NCBI GenBank assembly: GCA_963726295.1
Contig: CAVSBW010000001.1
Span: 992,001 to 1,056,000 of the forward strand
DNA length: 64,000 nucleotides
Source of the DNA: DASSQJ01 sp963726295
GTDB taxonomy: Bacteria > Actinomycetota > Actinomycetes > Actinomycetales > Dermatophilaceae
Direction of reading: 5' to 3'
In this document: positions 16,301 through 24,375 of the stretch, one piece after another
Position numbering within the stretch: the stretch's first letter is position 1
Layout of the letters: each line of letters opens with the position of its first letter
The notes under the pieces: model-generated
Told to the model about the DNA's origin: nothing
The model's database searches: none
What the model saw: only the letters and a program-made list of their open reading frames with translations
Translations under genes and position numbers: made by a program

Positions 16301-17677
16301 TCAGGAGCTCGGCCAGGACTGCTCGATGTAGTCGAGCACCTCCTGGTCGCTCTTGCCCGTGATCCAGTCGGTCATGCCCTTCCAGAACGTGCCGGAACCG
16401 ACTGCGCCCGGCATCAGGTCGGAGCCGTCGAAGCGGAAGACCGCCTTCGGGTCCTGCAGCAGCTCCGCGGAGAGCTTGTCGATCGGGGTCTTGAGGTTGT
16501 TGATGTCGAGACCCTTGTTCGCCGACAGCCAGCCTCCGGCGTCCGGTGTGGTCTTGGCCTTCTCGTTGGCCCAGGTGTCCGAGGACAGGTAGGTCTGGAA
16601 CGCCTTGACCTCGGGACGGTCCGCGAACGCGGCGACGAACTCGCCACCACCGAGCACCGGGTGGGTGCTCTCGTCCACCGACGGGAAGTAGAAGGCCCAC
16701 ACGTCGCCGTCCTCGGCCACCGTGGTGCCCTCCGGCCAGTTGGCCGCGTAGAACGAGGCCTGGCGGTGCATGTAGCAGGTGCCGTCCATGATCGGCAGGC
16801 CCGCGTCCTGGAACGCCGTCGAGGCGATCGTCTTGACGTTGCCGAGGCCGCCGTTGACGTACTTGTCGTTCTTGAGGATGGCGCCGACCTTCGACATCGC
16901 CTCCGCGACCGAGGGGTCGTTGAACGGGATCTCGTGGGTCACCCACTGGTCGTACTTCTCGGGACCGGCGAAGCGCAGCATGGCGTCCTCCATCCAGTCC
17001 GTTGCCGGCCAGCCGGTGGCGTCACCGGACTCGATGCCGGCGCACCACGGCTTGGTGGCGCCGTCGTTGTTGTCGGCCGCGATCTTGTCGGTCAGGGCCA
17101 TCATCTCGTCCCAGGTCTTCGGCACCTCGTAGCCCTTGTCGGCGAACGCCGAGGGCGAGTACCACACGAAGGACTTGACGTTGGCGCCGAGCGGGGCGGC
17201 GTAGAAGGTGCCGTCGACGGTGCCGTAGGCCTTCCAGTCCTTGGTGAACCACTTGTCGACGTTCGCCGCGGTCTCGTCCGGGGCCGGCTTCACCTGGCCG
17301 GTCGCGACCATGGTCTGGAGCAGACCGGGCTGGGGGAGGTAGGCGATGTCGGGGGCGTTGCCGCCCTTGACGCGCACGGGGAGCTGCGCCTCGAACTCCT
17401 TGGAGCCCTCGTACTTGATGGTGACGCCGGTGCACTCCTCGAACGGCTTGTAGGAGTCGATCTGCGACTGGTCCTCCGGCGCGGTGATCGAGGTGTAGAC
17501 CGTCACGGTCTTGCCGTTGAGGTCGCCGAACGACGTGTACGGGGCACAGTCGATACTCGCCGCCGAGGTGTCGCCGCTGCCGCTCCCGCTGTCGCTGGAA
17601 CTGCACGCGGTCGCGGTGAGTGCCACCGCCACGACGCCGGTCAGCGCCGCCGCACGGCGCTTGGGGTGATGGGCCAT
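16301..17677 (-). CDS. Carbohydrate ABC transporter substrate-binding lipoprotein, AglE-like
   Basis: A 458-residue extracytoplasmic solute-binding protein. ATG 17675-17677 follows GGAGG. The signal peptide has a basic start (HHPKRRAAAL), a hydrophobic core and a lipobox LTATAC, so the mature cysteine is lipid-anchored. The mature part is a cluster-1 sugar-binding protein: TVTVYTSITAPEDQS, APDIAYLPQPGLLQTMVATG, PWCAGIESGDATGWPATDWM, and the C-terminal KTTPDAGGWLSANKGLDINN. The GWPATDW region and overall length fit the alpha-glucoside-type proteins that work with AglF/AglG. It is the first operon gene, with a LacI-type operator 69 bases upstream of its ATG. Confidence 0.92.
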   Translation of the reverse strand: MAHHPKRRAAALTGVVAVALTATACSSSDSGSGSGDTSAASIDCAPYTSFGDLNGKTVTVYTSITAPEDQSQIDSYKPFEECTGVTIKYEGSKEFEAQLPVRVKGGNAPDIAYLPQPGLLQTMVATGQVKPAPDETAANVDKWFTKDWKAYGTVDGTFYAAPLGANVKSFVWYSPSAFADKGYEVPKTWDEMMALTDKIAADNNDGATKPWCAGIESGDATGWPATDWMEDAMLRFAGPEKYDQWVTHEIPFNDPSVAEAMSKVGAILKNDKYVNGGLGNVKTIASTAFQDAGLPIMDGTCYMHRQASFYAANWPEGTTVAEDGDVWAFYFPSVDESTHPVLGGGEFVAAFADRPEVKAFQTYLSSDTWANEKAKTTPDAGGWLSANKGLDINNLKTPIDKLSAELLQDPKAVFRFDGSDLMPGAVGSGTFWKGMTDWITGKSDQEVLDYIEQSWPSS

Positions 17678-17745
17678 TGCCCGCCTCCATTTCACTGGGT
17701 CGCGCCGAGGCGGGGGCCTCGGCGATGAGGGGAACCGGACCCAAC

Positions 17746-17759
17746 GTAAAAGCGTTTAC
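17746..17759 (-). promoter_or_regulatory. Candidate LacI-family operator of the sugar ABC operon
   Basis: GTAAAAGCGTTTAC is palindromic at 12 of 14 positions with a central CG/GC step, the form of LacI-family operators. It lies 69 bases upstream of the binding-protein ATG, between that gene and parC. The nearby LacI regulator at 13155-14162 is the likely ligand. Confidence 0.7.
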
Positions 17760-17822
17760 ACACCGAGCGCAACGGTCGGTCCAACGCGCCGCGGTAACGA
17801 TTCCGTAACGCGGCCGTCTGCC

Positions 17823-17849
17823 ATGCCGTCGGTGGACGACGAGCGGCAT
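17823..17849 (-). terminator. Weak possible terminator after parC
   Basis: ATGCCG at 17823-17828 and CGGCAT at 17844-17849 can pair with a 15-base loop immediately after the parC stop. The stem is only six base pairs and there is no T-tract, so this is tentative. Confidence 0.3.
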
Positions 17850-20291
17850 TCAGCGGACGGGGGAGCCGATGCCGGCGAGGACAGCCGGGAACGCCGCGCC
17901 GGAGCCGTCGCGCTTGCCGGTGGCCTCCGGCAGTTCGAGCGCGACCCCGCCGGTGCCGGAGGCCCGGGCCGGGCGGGCGCCCACCCAGGCGAGGACGAGC
18001 GCGTCCTCACCGCGCAGGAAGCGGTGGGCGCGAACGCCGCCCGTGGCCCGGCCCTTCGCGGGGTACTCGGCGTAGGGGGTGACCTTGAGAGACCCGGGCT
18101 GGGTGCCGGGTAGGGCGTCGGAGGAGCCGGAGGAGGTGACGACGACGTTGTCGGCGGTGGGGTCCACGGCGCCGAAGAAGACGACGGAGGCCCCGGGGGC
18201 GAGCCGGACGCCGGCCATCCCGCCGGCGGCGCGACCCTGCGGTCGCACCGCCGAGGCGGGGAAGCGCAGGAGCTGGGCGTCGCTGGTGACGAAGACGAGG
18301 TCCTCGTGCCCGTCGCGCAGCGGGGCGGCGCCGATGACGCGGTCGCCGTCCTTGAGTGCGACCACCTCCCAGTCCGGGCGGGCGGGGTGGTCGGGCGTGA
18401 CCCGCTTGACGACGCCGAGGGCGGTGCCGAGCGCGACACCGGGACCGCCCTCGTCGAGGGGAACGATGGTGAGTGGCTCCTCGCCGCGCGGCAGGTCGAC
18501 GTAGACGGCCAGGGGTGCGCCTCCGGAGAGCCCCGGGGCTCCGCCGAGCGGGGGCAGCGCCGGGAGCTCGAGGGCGGACAGGCGCACCATCCGCCCGCGC
18601 GAGGTGACGAGGCCGACCTCGCCGCGTGCGGTCGTGCGGACCGCGCCGACGATGGCGTCGTGTGTGCTGCGGGGCCCGTCGGCCGGCACCGGGTCGTCGG
18701 ACGAGGTCCGCGCGAGCAGGCCGGTCGAGGACATCAGGACCCAGCACGGGTCGTCGGCCACCTCGAGGGGGGTGGTCTGGGTCGCCGGTGTGCCGGCGGA
18801 CTCCAGGAGCACGGTGCGGCGCGGGGTGCCGTGGGCCTTGGCGACGTCGGCGAGCTCGCGGGAGACGGTGCGGTGGAGGAGCTTCTCGTCGGCGAGGATC
18901 GCCTCGAGCTCCTCGATCTGGCGCTGCAGCTCCTCGCGCTCGGTCTCGAGCTCGATGCGGGAGAACCTCGTGAGGCGGCGCAGCTGGAGCTCGAGGATGT
19001 AGTCGGCCTGGGGGACGGACAGGTCGAAGACGGAGATGAGCCGCTCGCGGGCCGCGGCGGCGTCGTCGCTGGACCGGATGAGCTGGATGACCTCGTCGAT
19101 GTCGAGGATGGCGACGAGCAGGCCCTCGACGAGGTGCAGCCGGTCGCGGCGGCGCCCGAGGCGGTACTCGGTTCGGCGGCGCACGACGCCGATGCGGAAG
19201 TCGACGTAGACCCGCAGCAGCTCCTTCAGGCCCAGGGTGCGCGGCTGCCCGTCGACGAGAGCGACGTTGTTGATGCCGAAGGAGTCCTCCATCGGCGTGT
19301 GCTTGTAGAGCGCCTCGAGGACGGCGTCGGGGTTGAAGCCGTTCTTGACCTCGAAGACTAGCCGGAGCCCGTGCTTGCGGTCGGTGAGGTCCTTGACGTC
19401 CGAGATGCCCTGGAGCTTCTTGGACTGCACGAGGGTCTTGACCCGCTCGATGACCTTCTCGGGGCCGACGAGGTAGGGCAGCTCGGTGACGACGATGCCC
19501 ATCCGCCGGGGCGTCACCTTCTCGATCCGCGCGGTGGCACGCGTGCGGAAGGTGCCGCGACCGGTGAGGTAGGCGTCGCGGATCCCGTCGAGCCCGATGA
19601 TCCGCCCACCCCCGGGCAGGTCGGGTCCGGGGACGAACCTCATCAGGTCGTCGAGCGAGCAGTCACGGTGGTCGATGAGGTGACGGGCGGCGCCGATCAC
19701 CTCGACGAGGTTGTGGGGGGCCATGTTCGTGGCCATGCCGACGGCGATACCACTGGTGCCGTTGACGAGCAGGTTCGGGAAGGCCGCAGGCAGCACACCG
19801 GGCTGGGTGCCGGAGTCGTCGTAGGTGGGGACGAAGTCGACCGTCTCCTCGTCGAGCCCGGTGACCATGAGCAGCGCGGCCGGTGCCATCCGGGCCTCGG
19901 TGTACCGCGAGGCGGCCGGGCCGTCGTCGAGGGACCCGAAGTTGCCGTGTCCGTCGACGAGCGGCAGGCGCATCGAGAACGGCTGGGCGAGGCGGACGAG
20001 GGCGTCGTAGATCGCCTGGTCGCCGTGCGGGTGGTACTTGCCCATGACCTCGCCGACGACCCGGGAGGACTTCACGTGCGGCCGTTCGGGGCGCAGCCCG
20101 AGCTCGGACATCCCGTAGAGGATCCGCCGCTGCACCGGTTTCAGACCGTCGCGGGCGTCGGGCAGGGCCCGCGAGTAGATGACGCTGTAGCTGTACTCGA
20201 GGAAGGCGCTGCGCATCTCCTCCTCGACGTCGATATCGACGACCCGGCCCAGGTCGTCCTCGGGGGGAGGGGGGCTCGTGCGTGTGGGCAT
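17850..20291 (-). CDS. parC: DNA topoisomerase IV subunit A (ParC/GyrA family)
   Basis: An 813-residue breakage-reunion subunit from ATG 20289-20291. The N-terminal part has DVEEEMRSAFLEYSYSVIYS, RALPDARDGLKPVQRRILYG, the quinolone-region segment YHPHGDQAIYDALVRLAQ and the catalytic-tyrosine motif AASRYTEARM. A coiled-coil-rich region (LETEREELQRQIEELEAILA) follows, then a beta-pinwheel C-terminal domain. Where DNA gyrase carries a QRRGGKG-type GyrA box, this has PQGRAAGGMAG, a degenerate form that favours ParC over GyrA. It works with ParE in decatenation. The start is 13 bases from the nitroreductase stop on the same strand. Confidence 0.9.
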   Translation of the reverse strand: MPTRTSPPPPEDDLGRVVDIDVEEEMRSAFLEYSYSVIYSRALPDARDGLKPVQRRILYGMSELGLRPERPHVKSSRVVGEVMGKYHPHGDQAIYDALVRLAQPFSMRLPLVDGHGNFGSLDDGPAASRYTEARMAPAALLMVTGLDEETVDFVPTYDDSGTQPGVLPAAFPNLLVNGTSGIAVGMATNMAPHNLVEVIGAARHLIDHRDCSLDDLMRFVPGPDLPGGGRIIGLDGIRDAYLTGRGTFRTRATARIEKVTPRRMGIVVTELPYLVGPEKVIERVKTLVQSKKLQGISDVKDLTDRKHGLRLVFEVKNGFNPDAVLEALYKHTPMEDSFGINNVALVDGQPRTLGLKELLRVYVDFRIGVVRRRTEYRLGRRRDRLHLVEGLLVAILDIDEVIQLIRSSDDAAAARERLISVFDLSVPQADYILELQLRRLTRFSRIELETEREELQRQIEELEAILADEKLLHRTVSRELADVAKAHGTPRRTVLLESAGTPATQTTPLEVADDPCWVLMSSTGLLARTSSDDPVPADGPRSTHDAIVGAVRTTARGEVGLVTSRGRMVRLSALELPALPPLGGAPGLSGGAPLAVYVDLPRGEEPLTIVPLDEGGPGVALGTALGVVKRVTPDHPARPDWEVVALKDGDRVIGAAPLRDGHEDLVFVTSDAQLLRFPASAVRPQGRAAGGMAGVRLAPGASVVFFGAVDPTADNVVVTSSGSSDALPGTQPGSLKVTPYAEYPAKGRATGGVRAHRFLRGEDALVLAWVGARPARASGTGGVALELPEATGKRDGSGAAFPAVLAGIGSPVR

Positions 20292-20304
20292 GGTGCCCCC
20301 ATCC

Positions 20305-20934
20305 TCACAAACGGCCGTGCGGGTCCCGCCACGACACTCCGAACCGTCCGTCGTGGAGCACCTCGTCCAGCGGCCGCCGGCGGCGCGTGGCCGCCGACCC
20401 GGAGGTGCGCTCGGCCTCGTGGCCGAGGGCGACGACGCCGACGATCCGCCGGTCGGCGGGGATGGCCAGGGCGGCCCGGACCGCGTCGTGGCGGGGCCCG
20501 GGCACGCCGAAGAACAATGCGCCCAGGCCGGCGTCCTCGGCGCCGAGGAGGACCACCATCGCCGCCATGGCCACGTCGGTGTCCCAGGACGCCACCGGCC
20601 ACCGGTCCCTCGACCGGTCGGTCCACCCCTTGTCGGGCTCGGCGTACCGGTCGAGGTAGGTCTCGGGGTCGGAGCAGCACACGAGGAGCGCGGGCGCCGC
20701 CGACACCCCACGCCACCAGGCGTCCGGCGGGCCGGGCTCAGAGGCGGCCTCCCAGAAGGCGTGGCGGTCGCCGGGCTCGACGAGGGCCAGGAAGTCCCAG
20801 CCCTGGCTGAAGCCGGCGCTCGGGGCGCGCACGGCGAGGGCCACGAGGTGGCGCACGGTGGCCGGGTCGACCGGCCGGGCGGGGTCGAAGCGGCGCACCA
20901 TCCGGCGGCGTCGGACGAGCTCGGAGAAGGTCAT
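20305..20934 (-). CDS. Nitroreductase family protein
   Basis: A 209-residue FMN-dependent nitroreductase-fold protein from ATG 20932-20934. Signatures are the N-terminal VRRRRMVRRFDPARPVDPAT, RAPSAGFSQGWDFLALVEP, and GLGALFFGVPGPRHDAVRAA, followed by IPADRRIVGVVALGHEAE near the C-terminus. These supply the phosphate-binding arginine and the NAD(P)H-pocket region of the family. Such enzymes reduce nitroaromatics, quinones or flavins; the real substrate is unknown. It precedes parC by 13 bases and may be co-transcribed with it. It is divergent from the acetyltransferase/acyl-CoA synthetase fusion gene. Confidence 0.88.
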   Translation of the reverse strand: MTFSELVRRRRMVRRFDPARPVDPATVRHLVALAVRAPSAGFSQGWDFLALVEPGDRHAFWEAASEPGPPDAWWRGVSAAPALLVCCSDPETYLDRYAEPDKGWTDRSRDRWPVASWDTDVAMAAMVVLLGAEDAGLGALFFGVPGPRHDAVRAALAIPADRRIVGVVALGHEAERTSGSAATRRRRPLDEVLHDGRFGVSWRDPHGRL

Positions 20935-21045
20935 GGCGTGCAGTCTGCCCCCGCCCTCGGGGCTCTGTTGGGCGGCGGGGGCGGCCTGCGGCGGGGCGCC
21001 GGTGGGACGCGTCGAGGGGCGCACGGCACCGGGGCGGGCAGGTGG

Positions 21046-21051
21046 CAGGAT
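21046..21051 (+). promoter_or_regulatory. -10 element CAGGAT for leaderless gene at 21058
   Basis: CAGGAT is followed by six bases and the ATG at 21058, compatible with a leaderless transcript. The first base departs from TANNNT. Confidence 0.4.
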
Positions 21052-21057
21052 GGGCGC

Positions 21058-23727
21058 ATGGAGGACGAGGCCGAGCGTCCGCCCGGCTACCCGGTCGAGT
21101 GGGAGGCAGACGTCGTCCTGCGCGACGGTTCGGTGGCGCACGTCCGCCCCATCCGGCCCGACGACGCCGAGGGGCTGCGCCGGTTCCACGCCGGTCAGTC
21201 TGACGAGTCGATCTACCTGCGCTTCTTCGCCCCGCTGCGGGTGCTGAGCGACGCCGACGTGCACCGGTTCACCCATGTCGACTACACCGACCGGGTCGCC
21301 CTCGTGGCGACGATGCGCGACGACATCATCGGCGTCGGGCGCTACGACCGGATCGACGGCAGGAGCGCCGAGGTCGCCTTCAACATCAGCGACCACTACC
21401 AGGGCAAGGGCATCGGGTCGGTGCTGCTCGAGCACCTGGCCGCGATCGCCCAGGAGCTCGGGCTGACCCGCTTCACCGCGGAGGTGCTGCCGCAGAACCG
21501 CAAGATGCTCGCGGTCTTCTCCGACGCCGGGTACGAGGTGAGCCGGCGGATCGAGGACGGTGTGGTCGAGGTCGGCTTCGACATCGAGCCCACCGACCGC
21601 TCGAAGGCGGTGGCGATGTCGCGCGAGCACCGCGCGGAGTCGCGGAGCATGCACGCCCTGCTCCACCCGCGAACCATCGCCGTGGTCGGGGCCAGTCGCC
21701 GCCAGGACGCCATCGGCAGCCAGCTCCTCGAGCGCCTGCTCGCGGCCGGCTTCACGGGGGACATCCATCTCGTCAACCCGAACGTCACCAGGCTGCGCCG
21801 GCGCACCGTGTACCCCTCCGTGGCCGCGGTCCCCGGGCCGGTGGACCTCGCGGTCGTGGCGGTGCCGGCCGACAACGTCCTCGAGGTCGTCGACCAGTGC
21901 GCCGAGGCGGGCGTGAAGGCGCTGCTCGTCGTCTCGTCCGGCTTCGCGGAGGAGGGCCCGGCGGGGACCGCGCTGCAGGCCGAGCTCGTTCGTCGGGCAC
22001 GCGGCGCGGGCATGCGCGTCGTCGGGCCCAACTCCTTCGGCATCATCAACAACGACCCCGACTTCCGCCTCAACGCCTCGCTCGCCCCCACGCTGCCTCC
22101 GCCGGGCAGGCTCGGGCTGTTCGCGCAGTCGGGCGCCCTCGGCATCGCCGTCCTCGCCTCTGCGGCCCGTCGCAACCTCGGCATCTCGACCTTCGGGTCG
22201 GCCGGCAACCGGGTCGACGTCTCGGGCAACGACTTCATGCAGTACTGGATCGACGACGACGCCACCGATGCCGTGGGCCTCTACCTCGAGTCGATGGGCA
22301 ACCCGCGCAAGTTCTCGCGGATCGCCCGCAACCTCGCGCTCATCAAGCCGGTCATCGTGGTCAAGTCCGGGGTGTCCAGGTTCGGCGTCCCGCCCGGGCA
22401 CCGGGTGCGCGAGACCAAGGCCCGCCCCGAGGTGTTCTCGGCGATGCTGCGGCAGGCCGGCGTCATCCGGGTCGAGAACGTCCACCAGCTCTTCGACGTG
22501 GCCCAGCTCGTCGTCCACCAGCCGCTGCCGCGCGGGGACCGGGTGGCCATCGTCGGCAACTCGGCCGCCCTCGGCACGCTCACCGCCGACGCGTGCTCGA
22601 GCTGGGGCCTCGACGTGACCCACGGGCCCGTCTGCCTGCGCAGCGAGGCCACGGCCGACGAGTTCACGGCGGCCCTCGCCCACGCCTTCGCCGACGACCG
22701 CGTCGACTCCGTGCTCGCCTGCTTCATCCCGCCCCTCGTCACCGACGACGAGACCGTCGCCGACGCGGTCCGCGAGGCCGCCGCCCGGGCCGACAAGCCG
22801 TGCGTGTCGACCTTCCTCGGCATGCGCGGCGTCGACGACGGCCACTCCGCGGTGCGCGGCTCAGGGGCGGGGGCGCGGGCCATCCCCGTCTACGCGATGC
22901 CCGAGGACGCCGTGCGCGCGCTCACCGCGGCCACGCGGTACGGGCAGTGGCGGGCGCGCGACCACGGCACCCCGGTGGCGCCGGCGGGCATCAACCGCCG
23001 GATCGCCGAGGACGTGGTCGAGACGGTGCTCTCGGTGAGCCCCGAGGGTCGCCGTCTGGCGCACGACGAGGCCGCGGCCCTGCTCTCGGCGTACGGCATC
23101 GACGTGTGGGGTCAGCACGAGGTCGCGACCCCCGACGAGGCCGTCGTGGCGGCGGCGCTCGTGGGGTACCCCGTGGTGCTCAAGTCCGTGGCGCCGATGC
23201 TGCGCCACTCCAGCGGGGTGAGCGGGGTGCGCGTCGACCTCGTCGATGAGGCGAGCCTGCGCGCGGCCTGGGCCTCGCTCACCGAGCGCCTTGCCCCGCT
23301 CCGTGCCGACCGCTTCGTCGTGCAGAAGATGGCGACCACCGGCGTCGCGTGCGTCGTCACCTCCGACGAGGACCCGCTGTTCGGGCCGGTCATCGGCTTC
23401 TCGGTGGCCGGGCTGCCCACCGAGCTTCTCGGCGACATCGCCTACCGCATCCCGCCGCTCACCGACGTCACCGTCTCCGAGCTCATCTCGTCCGTGAAGG
23501 CGGCCCCGGTGCTGCACGGCTACCGCGGCCAGACCCCGGTGCACCGGGCGGCGCTCAGCGACCTCGTGGCGCGCGTGTCCGTGCTCGCCGACGACCTGCC
23601 CGAGGTCGCGTCGCTCGTGCTCAACCCGGTCAACGCCCATCCCGGGGGCGTCGAGGTGCTCGGCGCCGAGATCACGCTGGCCCCCGCGCCCCGGCGGATC
23701 GACCCCGGGCGCCGCTCGCTCACCTGA
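21058..23727 (+). CDS. GNAT acetyltransferase fused to NDP-forming acyl-CoA synthetase domain (Pat-type)
   Basis: An 889-residue fusion. Residues about 25-185 are a GNAT domain (VRPIRPDDAEGLRRFHAGQS; acetyl-CoA loop YQGKGIGSVLLEHLAA). It is followed by a CoA-binding domain (LLHPRTIAVVGASRRQDAIG), a succinyl-CoA-synthetase-like part (GLFAQSGALGIAVLASAARR) and a C-terminal ATP-grasp-like part (ALVGYPVVLKSVAPMLRHSS). In bacterial Pat enzymes this architecture acetylates lysines of acetyl-CoA synthetase and other proteins; the GNAT-first order is the actinobacterial form (family knowledge). The synthetase part may be catalytic or only sensory; the active-site histidine region should be checked. 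The start fits a leaderless transcript. Confidence 0.88.
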   Translation: MEDEAERPPGYPVEWEADVVLRDGSVAHVRPIRPDDAEGLRRFHAGQSDESIYLRFFAPLRVLSDADVHRFTHVDYTDRVALVATMRDDIIGVGRYDRIDGRSAEVAFNISDHYQGKGIGSVLLEHLAAIAQELGLTRFTAEVLPQNRKMLAVFSDAGYEVSRRIEDGVVEVGFDIEPTDRSKAVAMSREHRAESRSMHALLHPRTIAVVGASRRQDAIGSQLLERLLAAGFTGDIHLVNPNVTRLRRRTVYPSVAAVPGPVDLAVVAVPADNVLEVVDQCAEAGVKALLVVSSGFAEEGPAGTALQAELVRRARGAGMRVVGPNSFGIINNDPDFRLNASLAPTLPPPGRLGLFAQSGALGIAVLASAARRNLGISTFGSAGNRVDVSGNDFMQYWIDDDATDAVGLYLESMGNPRKFSRIARNLALIKPVIVVKSGVSRFGVPPGHRVRETKARPEVFSAMLRQAGVIRVENVHQLFDVAQLVVHQPLPRGDRVAIVGNSAALGTLTADACSSWGLDVTHGPVCLRSEATADEFTAALAHAFADDRVDSVLACFIPPLVTDDETVADAVREAAARADKPCVSTFLGMRGVDDGHSAVRGSGAGARAIPVYAMPEDAVRALTAATRYGQWRARDHGTPVAPAGINRRIAEDVVETVLSVSPEGRRLAHDEAAALLSAYGIDVWGQHEVATPDEAVVAAALVGYPVVLKSVAPMLRHSSGVSGVRVDLVDEASLRAAWASLTERLAPLRADRFVVQKMATTGVACVVTSDEDPLFGPVIGFSVAGLPTELLGDIAYRIPPLTDVTVSELISSVKAAPVLHGYRGQTPVHRAALSDLVARVSVLADDLPEVASLVLNPVNAHPGGVEVLGAEITLAPAPRRIDPGRRSLT

Positions 23728-23767
23728 CCCCGCCGGCTCCGGGAGTCCAGCCCGCGGCGGGTGACGG

Positions 23768-23773
23768 CACAAT
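23768..23773 (+). promoter_or_regulatory. -10 element CACAAT for leaderless gene at 23780
   Basis: CACAAT followed by six bases and ATG at 23780; no ribosome-binding site is visible. It lies 41 bases after the preceding stop. Confidence 0.4.
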
Positions 23774-23779
23774 GGGGTC

Positions 23780-24370
23780 ATGACCAGTGCCCACGACGCT
23801 CCCGTGCTGCCGGCGGACCTCACCGCCGCGATCGACCGCGCCGGCTACTACCCTGCGCTGGTGGCCGACGTCGTCGCGGCCGCGCTGGGCGGGGAGCGCA
23901 TCGACAGCCACCTCGTGCACGTCGAGACCACGTTCGACCGCGACGTCGTGCGGCGCCACATCACCGTGCTCGTGCTCACCCCGACCCGGCTCCTCATCGC
24001 CCACCTAGACGACCACGCGGACGACCCCCCGGCCCCGCAGGAGGTCGCCACGGCCACCACCGAGTCGATCCCGCTCTCTGCCGTCAGGGGCGTCATGCTC
24101 ACCCACGTCGTGGAGGCCCCCGAGGAGTACGTGCCCGGCAGCCTGGGCCGCGAGGTCACCCTGACCCTGGGGTGGGGCACCGTCGCGAGGGTCGACCTCG
24201 TCCCGGCCACCTGCGGGGATCCCGACTGCGACGCCGACCACGGCTACGAGGGCACCGTCACCGGCGACGACATCGCGCTGCGCGTGTCCGCCGCCGCCGA
24301 CGGGGAGGACGCGCTCACCGGGGCCCTGTCCTTCGCGCGCGAGCTCTCGGCCGCCATCGGCCAGGGCTGA
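23780..24370 (+). CDS. DUF5998 family protein
   Basis: A 196-residue soluble protein: PADLTAAIDRAGYYPALVAD at the start, HVETTFDRDVVRRHITVLVL, a regulatory-looking SIPLSAVRGVMLTHVVEAPE, and the signature ATCGDPDCDADHGYEGTVTG with two close cysteines. It is strongly conserved in actinobacteria and is commonly found just before the alkaline-phosphatase-like gene that follows here. The beta-rich centre resembles PH-like/phosphodiesterase accessory folds, but function is unknown. Six bases separate it from the next gene, so the two are probably one transcription unit. Confidence 0.85.
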   Translation: MTSAHDAPVLPADLTAAIDRAGYYPALVADVVAAALGGERIDSHLVHVETTFDRDVVRRHITVLVLTPTRLLIAHLDDHADDPPAPQEVATATTESIPLSAVRGVMLTHVVEAPEEYVPGSLGREVTLTLGWGTVARVDLVPATCGDPDCDADHGYEGTVTGDDIALRVSAAADGEDALTGALSFARELSAAIGQG

Positions 24371-24375
24371 GAGGG

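Noticed and set aside
20935..22845. Minus-strand upstream extension of the nitroreductase frame
   Set aside because: Runs antisense to the acetyltransferase gene; the nitroreductase starts at 20934 with a normal N-terminus.
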